Shown: positions 12,206-25,560 of the stretch, one piece after another
Layout: each line of letters starts with the position of its first letter
Position numbering within the stretch: the first letter of the stretch is position 1
Assembly (NCBI GenBank): GCA_963573385.1
Contig: CAUYLG010041305.1
Location: forward strand, 27,346 to 91,345
Length of the DNA: 64,000 nt
Direction of reading: 5' to 3'
Origin: Cacajao melanocephalus
Taxonomy: Eukaryota > Chordata > Mammalia > Primates > Pitheciidae
Made by a program: the position numbers and the translations under genes
The notes under the pieces: model-generated
Database searches by the model: none
What the model was told of the DNA's origin: nothing
What the model saw: the letters and a program-made list of their open reading frames with translations, nothing else

Positions 12206-13817
12206 GTACGCTCGTTTCACTGAGTCTTCTCTGCTGCTTAAGTAGCTTGTGTTGGTGCCCTGCGCTCAGCCTACAAGGCATGAGAAAGTGAGCCGGCAGA
12301 ATAGTCACACTACAGCTCAGTCAATAGTGATACTGACAAGCAATAAAAAGAGGCCGGAGCTGTGCTGTGTGGGTCTCTGCCCTTGGCAGGTGACACCATG
12401 CTCCTGCCTCCCTATGGAGAGGCCAGGCTCCACACAGACAGGGCTAATGCCCATGCAGACCACTGTTTGGAGTGAGCCTGGCTCTGGGCTGGCCTCTGCC
12501 CCCACTGCTGTCCCCGTGACCTGCTCGTGTGCCTTCGTCGGAATGCCACACAGGCCCGAGGCAGCGTGGGAAGCCAGCGCCTCTCCGCTGGAAGGAGCGG
12601 TAGCGGTCTGCCCATTTGCTTCTGGCCTAGGACCACAGCCACTTAGTCGAAGCCATCCTTTTAAAGCATCTGTCTTAGCGTCTTCCCATTTCCCTGTCTC
12701 TTTGTGTCACTTCTTTTTTGCAGGGAGCCTTGTGGCCAGGACAGACTCCCCAGGACTCGTGCTGATGTTGGTCCTGTGACACGCACCACGCTTTTCATGT
12801 TCTCATCCCTCTCTGGGGTGTCGGTTAGAAATGAGCTGTTCTTTGCAAGTACAACAGAGCTTTGCTTTTTTTTTTTTTTTTTTTTCTGAGTATCAGCTGT
12901 GTGTCGGGCCTTGAATGAGAAAGCTCTTGGCTGCCTTCACGTGACCTGAACAGCCCAGGTGGGAAGGGATGTTTGTAAGCGTTTGGGGGTTTATTCTGCC
13001 TGTCCCGCTGTAGCCATTTTTGACGTGAGGACATCGAGATAAGAATAAAAAGAATTTGTTCTTTCTTTTTGCTGTAATCGCTGAGTAAGGAGCATCGTTT
13101 TTTATTACCAAGTACTGTGGGCCTTCACCCTGTTCCAGTGGCCACTTCAAAGTCTTCCTCAAAATAGCTACATTTTGTTTTGTTTCTAAAGCCAAGTAAT
13201 GTGTGTCTTAGGGGTGAGCAGTCAGTTCACTAGGACTATTTGATCAAGTCTAAATTATTTTGAAGATAAGTATTGAAGGTCAACAGGCAAGTGAGGGACT
13301 TGGCCAAGCCTTCAAGGAGGTGGCTATAACTTGGGAGAAGATGGAAGAGGTGCGTGCCTAGGAAGAGAGTTCAAAGTCAAATTCTTCTCGGTTATGGCTG
13401 TATCGTGAAATTATTTCTGTGATCAGGCTAAATTTTATTTAATAACAGTTCTCTAATTTTAAAATAGTCTAAGTGGGGCAGATGAGTACCTTTATGTGCT
13501 GTTTATCGTGCTAGTTTCTTAGTGGGGTTGAGACAGTGCAGTGGTATTTTTACATTGCCGTATAATAGGGAAGTGGCTGGAATATGGCGTGGTTCAAGGA
13601 TGCTTGCTTGCATGTTATTTATTTGGTAACTTAAATATCACCCGTATTAACTAGACAACCCAAGCATTTTCCTTAACTTCACAGAGTTGTGAAACCACCA
13701 GCATAATTCAGTTTTAGACGTGGCGTTCCCCAGCAAAGATCCTTTGTGCCTCTGTGCAGTCAGCTGCTGTTTCCCGCTTAGGGTCCTAGGCAGCCACTCA
13801 TCTGCTTTCTTTTTCTG

Positions 13818-14355
<538 letters not shown>

Positions 14356-14359
14356 AGTG

Positions 14360-14680
14360 ATCTATTTTCTATCTCTATAATTTGCCTTTCCTTATACATT
14401 ATATGAATGGAATCATAAAATATGTGGTATTCCTGTGTCTTTTTTCACTGAGCGTAAGGATTTTGCATGCTGTAGCAGACATGGACTTCATTTCTTTTTA
14501 TGGCTCAATAGCATCCCATTGTATGGACATAACATATTGTGTTTATTCATTCTCCAGTTGATGGACTTTTTGGCTATAATGAATAATGCTGCTATGAATG
14601 CTGATATATGTATGTTTATGTCTATGTGTGCATATATGGTTTCATTTATCTTGAGCAGATACTTAAGAGACCTTAAAAAG
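14360..14680. mobile_element. L1-like 3' relic
   Basis: TATGAATGGAATCATAAAAT, TTCTCCAGTTGATGGACTTTTT and ATGAATAATGCTGCTATGAA are typical of the common old L1 3' region. Confidence 0.6.
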
Positions 14681-14684
14681 TCTT

Positions 14685-14765
14685 TGTGACCTTAAACAAT
14701 TCACGTGACTTCTCAGAGCCTCAGTTTCCCTGTCATATAAAGTGTGAGGGTGAGAGTAAAATTTA
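14685..14765 (+). repeat. MIR fragment
   Basis: TGACCTTAAACAATTCACG and CTCAGAGCCTCAGTTTCCCT. Confidence 0.7.
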
Positions 14766-17643
14766 CCCATCACTGGATCTGCCAGAGACAAGTGAGCATC
14801 GCCGCTGAAAGCTGAGTCACAACAGCCATTTAAAGATGTTCCCCTCACCAAACGTGCTTTGCAAAATCAGCCTGCCCTAGGTGTCTGGGCACACAGTAAA
14901 AACTACAGATCTTACAGAAGGGGGCAGAAGAGCAGACACTTGGACAGGGTGTCAGCTATAGGGAGGAACCTTCCTTTTGGCCTATGGGAAGAGCAGGAAA
15001 TTCCCAGATGGAGAAGTGAGAGAAAGACGGTCCGCACGAGAAGGAAATGGCAGGCATACAAGTGCCAGCCCAGACATCTGAGAGTGGCATCACAGGGTGT
15101 GGAGGAGCTACGGTGAAGAATGAGCTTGGATGGCAGGGGAGGAGGTGGGAGGGGAGGCTGGCCAGGTCGGGATGGTTCCTGTAGGTCCTGTATGCTGAAG
15201 CTGCTGCCTGTAGGAGGTAGCAGAGCTGGGGAACATTATTAAGCAAAGCAGGGACTCATTAAGTTCAAAAGCTGCATGCTTTTAACAGACCTTTAAAGGA
15301 CATCTGTTTTGTAATGCCTGGAAACTTGGATGAAGCGTGACTCATCTGGAATTTTATGGAAGGCTTTTTAGCTCCCAGGTTCTGGGACCCCAGGTTGGCT
15401 CCGAGGTTCTGAACCTCCATCCTCTGCCCCCGTGAACACTGCAGGCAGTGAGTGGTTGCTGAGTTTACTTTCTGGGGCATCAGGGGCCGGGTGTGGTGCA
15501 GCTTTTTCATCCTGAGGACTGCTGCTGCTTGTCAAAAGAGAGAGGCAATCAGCTGGCCTGTGAACCATTCTTTTGTTTCACACCTAAGTACCAGCTCTGT
15601 TTCAACTGGGTGTATCAGAATTGCTAGGGGCATGTGCCTACTTTGAATGTTTATTCAATCTGTTTGCAGTTTTCGTAATGAAAATTTTAGAAAATTGACT
15701 TTGAACAACACCAATGCTAAGGTACAGAAGAGAGGAGGAAAAATTATTGAGGGGAGGATGGAGCTCAGTTTCCTAAAAAAAAAAAAAAAAAGCTTTGGAA
15801 AACACTGTTTTAATTAAAGAAATGACCTGTAAGTAAGGCAAAATGCAAACAGCCCAAGATGCAAATGTATCAGGCAGTCTTGAATATCTTTTCTCCTTGT
15901 GGCTACTTGGTCTTTGAGTTATAAGGAAACAGCATCTTCTGGAGGGTTTGGGAGGTTTTTCTTCTTATATGTGCACACACACGCATACACCCATATTTAC
16001 ATGTGTGTGTAAAATATTCATTTACTCCAGAGATACATAGAGTTGACATCAATGGGAAGAATGTGACTGGAATTAGGTTAAGAAATGGTGAGAGCTATTC
16101 GTTCCAACAAAGTTATGAGAATGTTTTCCTCCAGAATCAATGAATGGGAAGGGAGGTTTTTCTAACTATGTTTTCCTAAAGAAGAATGATAAGACCAAAA
16201 AATCCAGAAAGCTTTTATCATGCCTGCTAATTGGACAGACAGCATGGAGACACAGGGTTCTTTGGGGAGGGCAGGTTGCTGTGATGAGCTGTAGAGATCT
16301 GCCCACCCACCACCCCCCAGGTTAGGCCTCTGGGCTCTGCCTTCTGCCTGGGTCTGAGTTCTTACCTGCCCCAGCCCCGAGCTCCGCTCTTTCCCACTTC
16401 TCCCAGCTCGTTTGGAAGCCCTGGACAGTGTCAAGATAGACACCTCAGTGCCACACACCTTTGTCTTCTTCCCATGGGGTTTTCCTCGGGGTCTTCAATT
16501 CCAGTCACTCCTGAGCTTCCCGCTGGCCAGATCTCCTTGGCATCAGGCAGGGTCTTGGTTCTGTTCTGCTCTGGGCCTGCGCACGGTAGATGTTTGGGGT
16601 TTTTGGCTGGTATCTCCTGGATGCTGGAAGATGGCTGCCAGCATTTATTCTTACAATCATTTTGGGCATGGTTTAATTCCGCATAAAGTTGCTTTACTGG
16701 TTTTCAGACTAAGGCAGTCCATGGAGCTCACCCCACCTCCTTGCCCCTGTCCCCATTGGCTGTGGCAGCCAATCCATCCTATGTCTCCTCTTCTGGTCAG
16801 CCAGCCCAGGGCTCCTCTTCCAGTTTGGCTTCGTAATTCCTTACTTTACCTGCCATCCCAAGAAGGACTGGATTTTCCTCTTATCTCAAAGTGGATTCTC
16901 CCAAACTAAAAATCTTCCTCCTTCAGCTCTAGGAGGGTGTTTCTGTCAGGCGGGCGTCTTGCCCCTGTGTATTGTGGGCAGCCCTCTGTCTGGCACATGA
17001 CTTCAGAGGGTCATCAGCTACTGTCCTGGTGCCAGCAGTTTCTCGGGGCCGCCCCGTCCTGCCTCTGATTTTCCATCTCCTGCCCATTTCCAAAGGAGAC
17101 ATCGTGCCTGTCCTTACTGTCCCAGTGAGAAGCCCCAATCCAGTGCTTTTTGATTTATTTCCCACTCACTTTTATCTCTTAAGTTTCAAGGAGAGAGCCC
17201 ACTTCTTGCCACCCACGATTTCCTTATTTCCTTGGATTAATCCCCCAGCCTCGTTGCTGGTCAGTCTGCACTGCCCTACACCCCTCCCCCATGGCTGCAC
17301 ACTGGAGCCAAAATGTCTTCTGAAATAGAAATCTCATTGCATGCTCCCCCACTTCAAAAACTGTCTGGTGGCTTTCCGTTTAAGTCTACACTCCTTAAAG
17401 GGACTTGTCAGGCTTCGAACCCTCTGAGCCCCATCCCCTAGGCTGCCCTATTTTCTGTGTGTCCCAGGAGGGCAGGGGTCCTGCCTTGTTCAGCGCAGAG
17501 CTTGGTGCGTGGTAATGGTTGTTTGGTGTGAGCGTGATGGTGCCAGAGGTGAGGCATGTGTACTTTACCGTGATGGCTAGGCAGCAAGTTGCATCAAACT
17601 TCTTTTTCTAGGAGATGGACCATAATTTTCTCATATTAAATTA

Positions 17644-17944
<301 letters not shown>

Positions 17945-17976
17945 TCATAGAGGTTTATGGCAGCTCCTTTACTTTC

Positions 17977-18003
17977 TCCTTCCTTCCTTCCTTCCTTCCT
18001 TTT
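17977..18003 (+). repeat. (TTCC)n microsatellite
   Basis: Five or six TTCC units. Confidence 0.85.
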
Positions 18004-18509
18004 TGCCACATCTTTTGGTTGGAAGTGGATTTATTTGGTAGCACTCCTTGGGTCACAAATGGAACTTCTCCTTGAAATACGTTCTTGTAGAGAGAGAAAT
18101 TGGCCACAGTGTATTGTAGATTTAGTGTCTAGAAAGTTGGTGTCTGAAAAGCACGGCCTGCAGGTGTCATGCTGTCTGCAGGCACGGCGTGTCATTTCCT
18201 GCCCTCATTGGTCTCACGCTGACTTCCTTATTTCTTGGAAGAGGAATTCCAAAACACAGAAGTTAACTGATGGCTGCGCAGAGCCCCGTGACCTGCATAG
18301 AGTCTCCTGTGAAAACCGAAGCCTCCGAGCCCAAGCTCAGGGTTCTTCTTTCCCCTAGGCCCAAACGCTGCCCGCTCTGTTTGCACATCCATGCTTTGCG
18401 CCTTGTTCTCGTGTCCTTTAGGGTCCTCCATTTTAGTCCAGGAGCCAGACTGGCCCAGGTGCGGTCCCTGCAGTGCAGCGTCGTTTTCTGGGACCTCCGT
18501 TGGGTCCTT

Positions 18510-18665
18510 AGTATCCAGATTCTTAACGTATCAGAGCCTCAGTTTTCTTGTCTGCGAAGTAGTCATTGCAGCGGTGCCCACCCTGCAGGGTTGTTGTGAA
18601 GATTAATTGAGAAAGCATGTTAAACCCCTTGGCATAATAGGGGAACCAGCAATGTTAGCTGCTGC
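18510..18665 (+). repeat. MIR
   Basis: GAGCCTCAGTTTTCTTGTCTG and GCAGGGTTGTTGTGAAGATTA. Confidence 0.75.
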
Positions 18666-18694
18666 CTTGACTGAGAGTTTGTTATTTTGAACTT

Positions 18695-18880
18695 TACCAC
18701 CTGCTAGCTGTGTGACATTGGGTGAGTTATTCAGCCTCTCTGGGCCTTAGTTTTCTGTTGTAAAATGGTGTTAGTGTAAGCGCTTACCCCTCATAGTATT
18801 GCTCTGAAGATTACATGAAATAATCTATATGGAGGGCTATGAATGGTACCTGGCCATAGTTATTGTGCTTAGTAAAGGTC
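18695..18880 (+). repeat. MIR
   Basis: GCTAGCTGTGTGACATTGGG, CAGCCTCTCTGGGCCTTAG and GTACCTGGCCATAG; a second MIR right beside the first. Confidence 0.78.
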
Positions 18881-18997
18881 AATTCACTGCAGCCTCTACC
18901 TCTGGGTCCAAGCAGTTCTGCCTCAGCCTCCCGAGCTAGGATTACAGGCGTCTGTCGCCATGGCTGGCTAACTTCTGTGTTTTTAGTAGAGACAGGT
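18881..18997 (-). repeat. Alu fragment (antisense)
   Basis: It shows CACTGCAGCCTCTACC through TTTTTAGTAGAGACAGG and lacks both ends. Confidence 0.8.
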
Positions 18998-19285
18998 GTG
19001 CATTTTACTGAGTTCAATTTTTAAACTATTTTAAAGCTTTATAAAAGAGCAACACATGGGATCCTTGTAAGTGGTAGACGCGTGAACCAACGCAGGTAGT
19101 GACATTACGTGGAGCTTCGTGCACACACGTGCACACAAGTGAGTGTGAGTGAAATGGGAACGGTGAGGAGAAGTTATGGGTTGTATCAGCGCAATATCCT
19201 GCTGGAGATATTATGATCTTGCAGAATGTTCCATCGTGGGGAACTGGAGGAAGGGTACACAGGATCCCTCTGTATTATTCCTTCC

Positions 19286-19578
19286 TTTTTTTTTTTTTTT
19301 TTTGAGATGGCGTCTCACTCTGCCGCCCAGGCTAGAGTTCAGTGGCACAGCTTCTGCCCCTGGGTTTAAGCAGTTCTCCTGCCTCAGCCTCCCGAGTAGC
19401 TGGGACTACAGGTGTGTGCCACCACACTTGGATAATTTTTGTATTTTTTTTTTTTTTTTTAGTGGAGACAGGGTTTCGCCGTGTTGGCTAGGCTGGTCTC
19501 AAACTCCTGACCTCAGGTGATCCACCCACCTCAGTCCCCAGAGTGCTGGAATGACAGGCGTGAGCTCCCACGCCCAGC
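19286..19578 (-). repeat. Alu (antisense)
   Basis: It starts with T18 then GAGATGGCGTCTC and ends CACGCCCAGCC. It contains a second internal T20. Confidence 0.94.
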
Positions 19579-20895
19579 CCCCTCTGGATTATTTCTTGCA
19601 TCTGCCTGTGATTATCTACACATGACTGACTCTATGAATAATTACAGTTATCTCAATTCAAAAACTTAGCCTTAAAAATTTGAGTGTTATCTCTAAACAA
19701 TATCGGGCTAGAGAAATAGCAGCTTTGAATCTTGTCATACAGACAATAGAGCCAGGTTAGATAAATATGTGTAGCCCATATTTCCTTTTTTTCCAGGAAA
19801 GTGGAGGACTCAGTCCTTTGAGGAGAGTGGGGGCTGGTGAGGGGGCGATTAGCATGTCATCAAGTGACAACACAGATGTAAACACAGAGGCCACCTAACT
19901 GCTGCGGGCTGTTGCCTGGTGTATACAAGATGCTGCAGGGGCATTGGGTGCTGGCTGGGGGCCCTGGGTTTGTATCGGCGGGCTTGCAGACCATCACAGC
20001 TGTGCATGAAGAGAAGTAACTTGGTTGGTGGCACAGGAGTCTTCACTTAAGCAGTTGTGTGACCTCAGCTGATGGACTATCTAGAGCAATTTGAGCTGGA
20101 CTTCATCTGCATCAAATTAGATCCTGGTTTAAAGCTGCTCTTACAAATCTCCCTTGCTGCTCCCTCCCTGGCAGCTCTGTCTGAGGCAGCGTATTTCCCC
20201 CACTTGGACAAGAGGGATCTCACGAAAGTGCTGGGTGGAGGGGTCCTGTCTGCTGGCTCTGATGGAGGTGTCTTGGTAGGGTTTCAGATTTAGAACCAGA
20301 TTTCAGGTCTCCTCCCTAAGCTAGAAAATCATTCCAGCAGATCCGATTTCTCTGAGCTAATTTACTAGGATGATCTCTACTTGCATTTAATAAAATATTC
20401 AGAGACCTATTGAATTCGAGTTGCTGTTTGCCATTTGTAATGCTACTGAGTTTGACTTAGTAATACGCTTCAATTCCCAAATGCATTGCATGGGCTGTTA
20501 CTGAATGTGGGTCATTAGGAAAGCTTTGACTCTTAACAGAATTATTCACTAGAGTCTTAGTTACAAAGCATTACTGAGAAGTTATTTATTTCTTCCCAAA
20601 GTGACAGGTTTCAGAAATGTTTGCACACTGGCCATAAATCCATCTATATTCACTCCTCCCCCCATAGAATAAAACTTATGCTACCTTCTTGGTGTTTGTT
20701 GAACTGCAAATCAATTCCTTGTCATTGATTTAAAATAAAACAACCCTGATGTATCTTTAGCAGACCAAAGCCTTCTTTTGTTTCACAACCCATTTCTTCA
20801 ACGGAAGGAGAACAAAGACACGTCGTCCTAAAGTGCTTGTGTGCGGGCTCTTAGGACCACAGTAAATTGTGCGTGTGGTGAAATAGCACTCTCAG

Positions 20896-20928
20896 TGCGT
20901 GTGTGTGTGTATGTGTGTGGGGGCAATC
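20896..20928 (+). repeat. (GT)n microsatellite
   Basis: It is a short GTGTGT run interrupted by one AT. Confidence 0.75.
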
Positions 20929-21497
20929 GTAGCAGTCTTTTTAATGTATGTTTAAAAAATAACAACCTACTTTTCATGGTAGGGAGCTGGTTGCATCACC
21001 TTAGAATGTAGGCCATTGGGGAGGAGGGGCTGCGCCATTATGAAATGATCAGTTTAAGACTATTGTTTAATAATTATGCCAGCAGCTGCTTTCCGAAGGA
21101 TCCCGCTCTGTTCCTGTGGTTAGTGGAGTCCAGGTCGTTCTGATCATTCACACATGGGTGGCTGTGCTGGGCCCCGCCCCCCGACTTCAGTTTGCTGAGT
21201 ATCTGTGAGGCCAGACCCCCTTCCCCTCCATCGCCTCACCCCAGCCCCTGCTCACACACACACACCATGTGAAGGTTTCTCAGGGATTGCACGTCCCCCT
21301 TCCCACAGACTCATCCTGTGGTCACTAGAACTGGGAATGGAGTCTGGTGGTGTGAGTACAGTGCGGGTTGAACGCCGCAGAGCCGGCGACCCTCCGTGCC
21401 TGACACGCAGCGACGCTAGGGGCTCTTTTTTACATGAGGTATTTGTTTGGCGGGTTTGTGACATCGGGAGTCTCATTGTCATTTTTTTTTCTTACAG

Positions 21498-21574
21498 TTT
21501 TATGTGCTGAAAGAGTTGGCCAGATGACTAAGACGTATAATGACATAGATGCTGTCACTCGGCTTCTTGAGGAG
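21498..21574 (+). CDS. TRAK1: TRAK1 coding exon: start of coiled coil (LCAERVGQMTKTYND)
   Basis: The acceptor is a T-rich tract ending CTTACAG at 21497 and the donor is a consensus GTAAGT at 21575. Two bases complete a split codon, then 25 codons read LCAERVGQMTKTYNDIDAV and end LLEE. This is the invariant start of the segment shared by all TRAK1 isoforms, within the HAP1_N-type domain (about residue 97 of the long human form). QMTKTYNDID is also strongly conserved in TRAK2. It is the exon to which alternative first exons splice, so any upstream coding exon must end one base into a codon. Confidence 0.95.
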
Positions 21575-22418
21575 GTAAGTGCTCCAGGGGAAGGCAAGAG
21601 TTGTTTATAAGTGCCTGACTTTCATGGCTACTGGTTAAAGCGCCTTACTGCCTGCTTCAGTCAGGAATCTTGGAAAGTGGGCTCTTTCGGGGTGTCGTTT
21701 AATGGCTTTACCTTTTGAACTGGTAGCTGTGTCGGCCTTTATAGCTGTAATTTTGTGCAGGTATTTTATGTGTTTAAAGGAATATATGAATGACACCAAA
21801 TGTGCTGCGTTTAAATACTTGGTAGAATATCCAGTTATAAGTGTGAAAACTCCTGGAACATTGATATATTTTAAATGTATCCAAAAATGTCAGAAAAAGA
21901 CGTCATCATCCGTGTCTTCCTAACGTATTTTAAGTTTTTACTTAGGTTAGTGGAACATGACGCAGTGTCAGCATGGAAATAAGCAAAATAAGCATGGCAA
22001 GAAACATTTAAGAAAGTTGCCTAAGATTGGGTGAGCTGCTTGCATTTTAGAGTCTGCGGTTCTCTGAATTTCTTCCTCCAAGTATTCTGTTGGGAGTTGA
22101 GAATTCAGTGCCATGAAGGTCTCTAGAAACAGCTGAGTATGAGATGTTTATCTGCGTGCCAGGGACAGCCCAGAGCTTGGTGGGTTCTTAGTGTTGATGG
22201 AGCAAGTGCCCGTCACGGATACTCCGCCTTCCCTGAATCAGGCCTTAAATGGACAGATGCTGACGTCTAGACCCTTGCTTCTCCTCTAGACTCTGGAATG
22301 ACTCTGGGCTGTGTGACTGTGATGGGGGGACACAGAAGTCATTGTTACTGTGTTCAGCCAGTGGGAGGTCAGAGTTGAAGCTCAGACAGAAACTGGGTCA
22401 CACTGGTTTTCCCAGAGC

Positions 22419-22671
22419 TTTTTTTTTTTTTTTTTTGAGACAGAGTCTCACTTTGTTGCCCAGGCTGGAGTGCAGTGGTGAGATCTCGGCTCTCACTGCA
22501 ACCTCCGCCTCCAGGGTTCAAGCGATTCTCCTGCCTCAGCCTCCCGAGTAGCTGGGACTACAGGTGCGTGCCCCCATGTCAGGCTAATTTTTATATTTTT
22601 AGTAGAGACAGAGTTTCCCCATGTTGGCCAGGCTGGTCTCGATCTCTTGACCTCATGATCCGCCTGCCTTG
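22419..22671 (-). repeat. Alu (antisense, truncated)
   Basis: It starts T18 GAGACAGAGTCTC and breaks off at CATGATCCGCCTGCC. Confidence 0.92.
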
Positions 22672-23489
22672 GAAGGTTTTTTTGGGGTGTGTGGCATTCT
22701 CTCACCGTTTTTATGTCTCTTTCTTCCCTTGTTTCTTACTTCTGCGCATCAGCTTTCTCATCCTGGTCCTGCAATCCACTCCTGTTCGGTCCTCTGAAGT
22801 AGGGAAGTCACAAACTCATCAGAAACGATGTCAGGGTGTTTGGCTGTGTGACAGGGTGTCAGGGTGGCATTTGGGGCACCGGCCCTCAGCCTTCGGTGCC
22901 GCTCCTGTTGCAGCCGTCTTTGGTGTCAGCCACGCGGCAGGCTGCCTTGGTTGGCACCGCCAACTTTTGAAAGTGGTTTGCTGCAGCATCCGTTTTCCCA
23001 GCAGTGCTCTCCAGAGCTCACAGAGTGCTTCCGGTGCCCACTCACCACCCCTTGTTCGAGTCATCGAGTCTTCTGAGAGGGGTCCCAGATCCGTGCCTTT
23101 ATTTTTATTCCAAGGCCACCACTCAAGCTCTCGGGGCCTCGGCAGTGAGATCTTACGTTCTCTCTGCTCTAATCTTCCTTGCAGCTGCCCCCGTCCAAGC
23201 CCTCTGTGATCCCTTCACCCTTTCTCTGAGGCCCCTCGCGGTCCTGAACCCTCCTCTTACCCCCCGCTGTCTCTGGGGTCAGCCCCTGCTCTCCCATCTT
23301 GGCCCTCTGTGTGTTTAACTGCCCCGGTTTCTTCCTGCTTCTCAGGCTTGCGCTGCAGGGCCCACCAGGGACCTTTGAAGCTGATGCCAGCCCCACCCCC
23401 AACTCCAGCTAGCTGTGCCCTTGCCGAGCCCCAGGTATAGGAGTCACCCCACAGTCCTGTTTGTTCTGTGCATCTAGCCGGATGAATAA

Positions 23490-23565
23490 TTTATTTTTTA
23501 TTTTTTGTAGAGATGGGATCTCCCTATATTGCCCAGGCTGATCTTAAACTCTGAGGCTCAGTCTT
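23490..23565 (-). repeat. Alu fragment (antisense), left half split by another Alu
   Basis: TTTTTGTAGAGATGGGATCT through GAGGCTCAG; the matching remainder may be 23938-23995. Confidence 0.75.
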
Positions 23566-23571
23566 CCTGTC

Positions 23572-23868
23572 CTGGTGCAGTGCCTCACGCCCGTGAATCC
23601 CAGCACTTTGGGAGGCCAAGACAGGTGGATCACTTGAGCACAGGAGTTTGAGACCAGCCTTACCAACATGGCCAAAGCCTGTGTCTACAAAAAATACAAA
23701 AATTAGCCAGGCTTGGTGACGTGTGCCTATAATCCCAAATGCCTGTAATCCCAGCTGCTCAGGAGGCTAAGGTGGGAGGATCGCTTGAGCTCGGGAGGTG
23801 GAGGTTGCAGTGATCTGAGATTGTGCCACTGCACCAGAGCGACACTGTCTCAAAAAAACAAACAAAAA
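23572..23868 (+). repeat. Alu (sense), inserted in an older antisense Alu
   Basis: It begins GTGCAGTGCCTCACGCC and ends CTCAAAAAAACAAACAAAAA. Confidence 0.9.
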
Positions 23869-23937
23869 ATCAGAACCACACTGCAGCGACACGGCCACTG
23901 TTTATTTGAATCTCTCACATTTTTAAATTTAAAAATT

Positions 23938-23995
23938 CTCTCAGCTTGGTCTCCCAAAGTGCTGGGTCACAGGCGTGAGCCGCCGCACCCAGCCT
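23938..23995 (-). repeat. Alu fragment (antisense), right remnant
   Basis: TCCCAAAGTGCTGGGTCACAGG through CCGCCGCACCCAGCC is an Alu 5' end in reverse. Confidence 0.8.
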
Positions 23996-24356
23996 GTTTC
24001 ATCTTTCAGGCCTCATCATGGCAACAGCCCGTTTGTGTCTGTGTGTTCCGTGTGTAATTCCATTCTGTTCCTGTCCTGATAAGACGCACGCCTGAGTCAC
24101 TGCCTTTCCTCGGAACTAGGCGGGTGTCCTGGTTAAAGTCTCACTGTCCCAGTCACGCAGCAGTTGCGCTGTGCCGTGCTTTTCCTGGCCTTCGGCTGTT
24201 TCTTCTGTTCTCCTGCTGTGGTTTGCACGGCTGCCACCGGCAGGCAGGTGGGGTGCTGGGGGATCTGCACAGGACGCCAAAGCACAGCCCTCCGCTGGCG
24301 GGGAGTCCGCTTCTGGCTTTAAGGGGAAGAGGATGCTGAGGTTCACCTGGGCTGTC

Positions 24357-24399
24357 TGGAATGCACCTTTGGGCAAAGCTTGCCTCCTCCTCAGTGACG
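24357..24399 (+). repeat. Source copy of an inverted duplication (with 25343-25384)
   Basis: This non-repeat sequence reads GGAATGCACCTTTGGGCAAA then GCTTGCCTCC at its core. Its reverse complement, with about five mismatches over some 42 bases, recurs inside the Alu at 25210. Confidence 0.8.
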
Positions 24400-24769
24400 G
24401 AGAGGGGAATTCCACTGGCCCCTTAGTCACGCTTTTTATCTTGAACTTGGTGAATGGGATGAGTCGGTTGCTAAGCGTAGGTGGCAGGCTGTTGGAATCC
24501 CTAGTGGGTGTGCCAGTCAGCGCAGGAGTTCATTGGTGGAAAGGGGCTGACACTTGAGTTACAGTCTTTTTAAGTCAGTGCTTTTAAAGCTCAGTGAGGA
24601 GGGGGAGCCGGCAGTTAGAATGAGCCCTAGCTCGCCTCATTTCCTGGGGAATAAAGGAACTAGTCGTTCTTTTAATGGCGTATTTCCAAGGGCCTCAGTT
24701 ACTTGTTTGTGGTCTGTAGTTTAATCCAGTGGCCGTCCTCTAGCTGTTTTCTTGTTTTTATCTCTTTTT

Positions 24770-24894
24770 ATTTGTAAAGATGGGGTCTCACCATGTTGCC
24801 CAGGCTGGTCTCCTGGCCTCCTCAAACTCCTGATTCTCCCACTTTGGGCTCCCAGGGTGTTGGGATTACAGACATGAGCTGCCACGCCTGGCCT
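24770..24894 (-). repeat. Alu fragment (antisense)
   Basis: GTAAAGATGGGGTCTCACC through CTGCCACGCCTGGCCT. Confidence 0.85.
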
Positions 24895-25209
24895 GTTTTC
24901 TTGTTTTTAGAAGTAAACACTTACCATATTTTGGCTGGAGAAATGGGAGGTTTTTTTCATTCTTGTAATTCTCAAGGAAAAACCCAACCAGCTTGTTGCC
25001 TTAGTAAAATTAAAGAGAAAAAAACTAGAGACGCTACAATAACATTTTTGTTTAAATTTTCATTTCATCTATAAATATTTTTAAGTGAACTTCTTTTTAT
25101 TTTTAATTGTTGTGAGTACAGAGTAGGTGTATGTATTTATGGGGTACATGAGATACTTTGATAAAGGCATATGATGCATAATAATCACATCAGGGTAAAT
25201 GGGGTATCA

Positions 25210-25560
25210 GGCTGAGCAACGTGGCTCATGCCTGTAATCCAAATACTTTGGGAGGCTGAGGTGGGAGATGGCTTGAGGCCAGGGGTTTGAGACCAGCCTG
25301 GGTAACATAGTGAGACCCTGACTCTACAAAAACCTAGACTCTGTAACTGAGGCGGAGGCAAGCTTTACCCAAAGGTGCATTCCAAAAGTTAGCTAGGCAT
25401 GGTGGTGCATGCCTGTGGTCCCAGCTACTCAGGAGGCTGAAGTGGGAGGGCTGCTGGAGCCCAGGAGTGTGAGGCTGTGGCGGGCTGTAATTGCACCATC
25501 CCACTCAAGTGTAGGCAACAGAGCGAGACGTGTCTCAAAAAAAGAAGGGGGAGGCAGGGA
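25210..25560 (+). repeat. Alu (sense) with foreign insert
   Basis: It begins GGCTGAGCAACGTGGCTC and ends in an AAAAAAAGAAGGGGGAGG-type tail. It carries the non-Alu stretch at about 25335-25384. Confidence 0.9.
25343..25384 (-). repeat. Inverted copy of 24357-24399 inserted in an Alu
   Basis: The Alu is normal up to CTCTACAAAAA and resumes at AAAGTTAGCTAGGC. Between them lies non-Alu sequence whose best match is the reverse complement of DNA about 1 kb upstream (29 of 30 bases in the core). Confidence 0.8.

Noticed and set aside
19176..19290. Possible further alternative TRAK1 start (WRYYDLAEC)
   Set aside because: It bears only a superficial resemblance to another known N-terminal exon, and there is no donor in the right phase.
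20072..20293. 73-codon frame starting MDYLEQFELDF as another TRAK1 first exon
   Set aside because: It matches no TRAK1 N-terminus I know and has no suitable donor that would leave one base.
22475..23209. 244-codon open frame on the plus strand
   Set aside because: It begins inside an antisense Alu (typical [15 protein letters not shown]) and runs into intron with no splice or family support.
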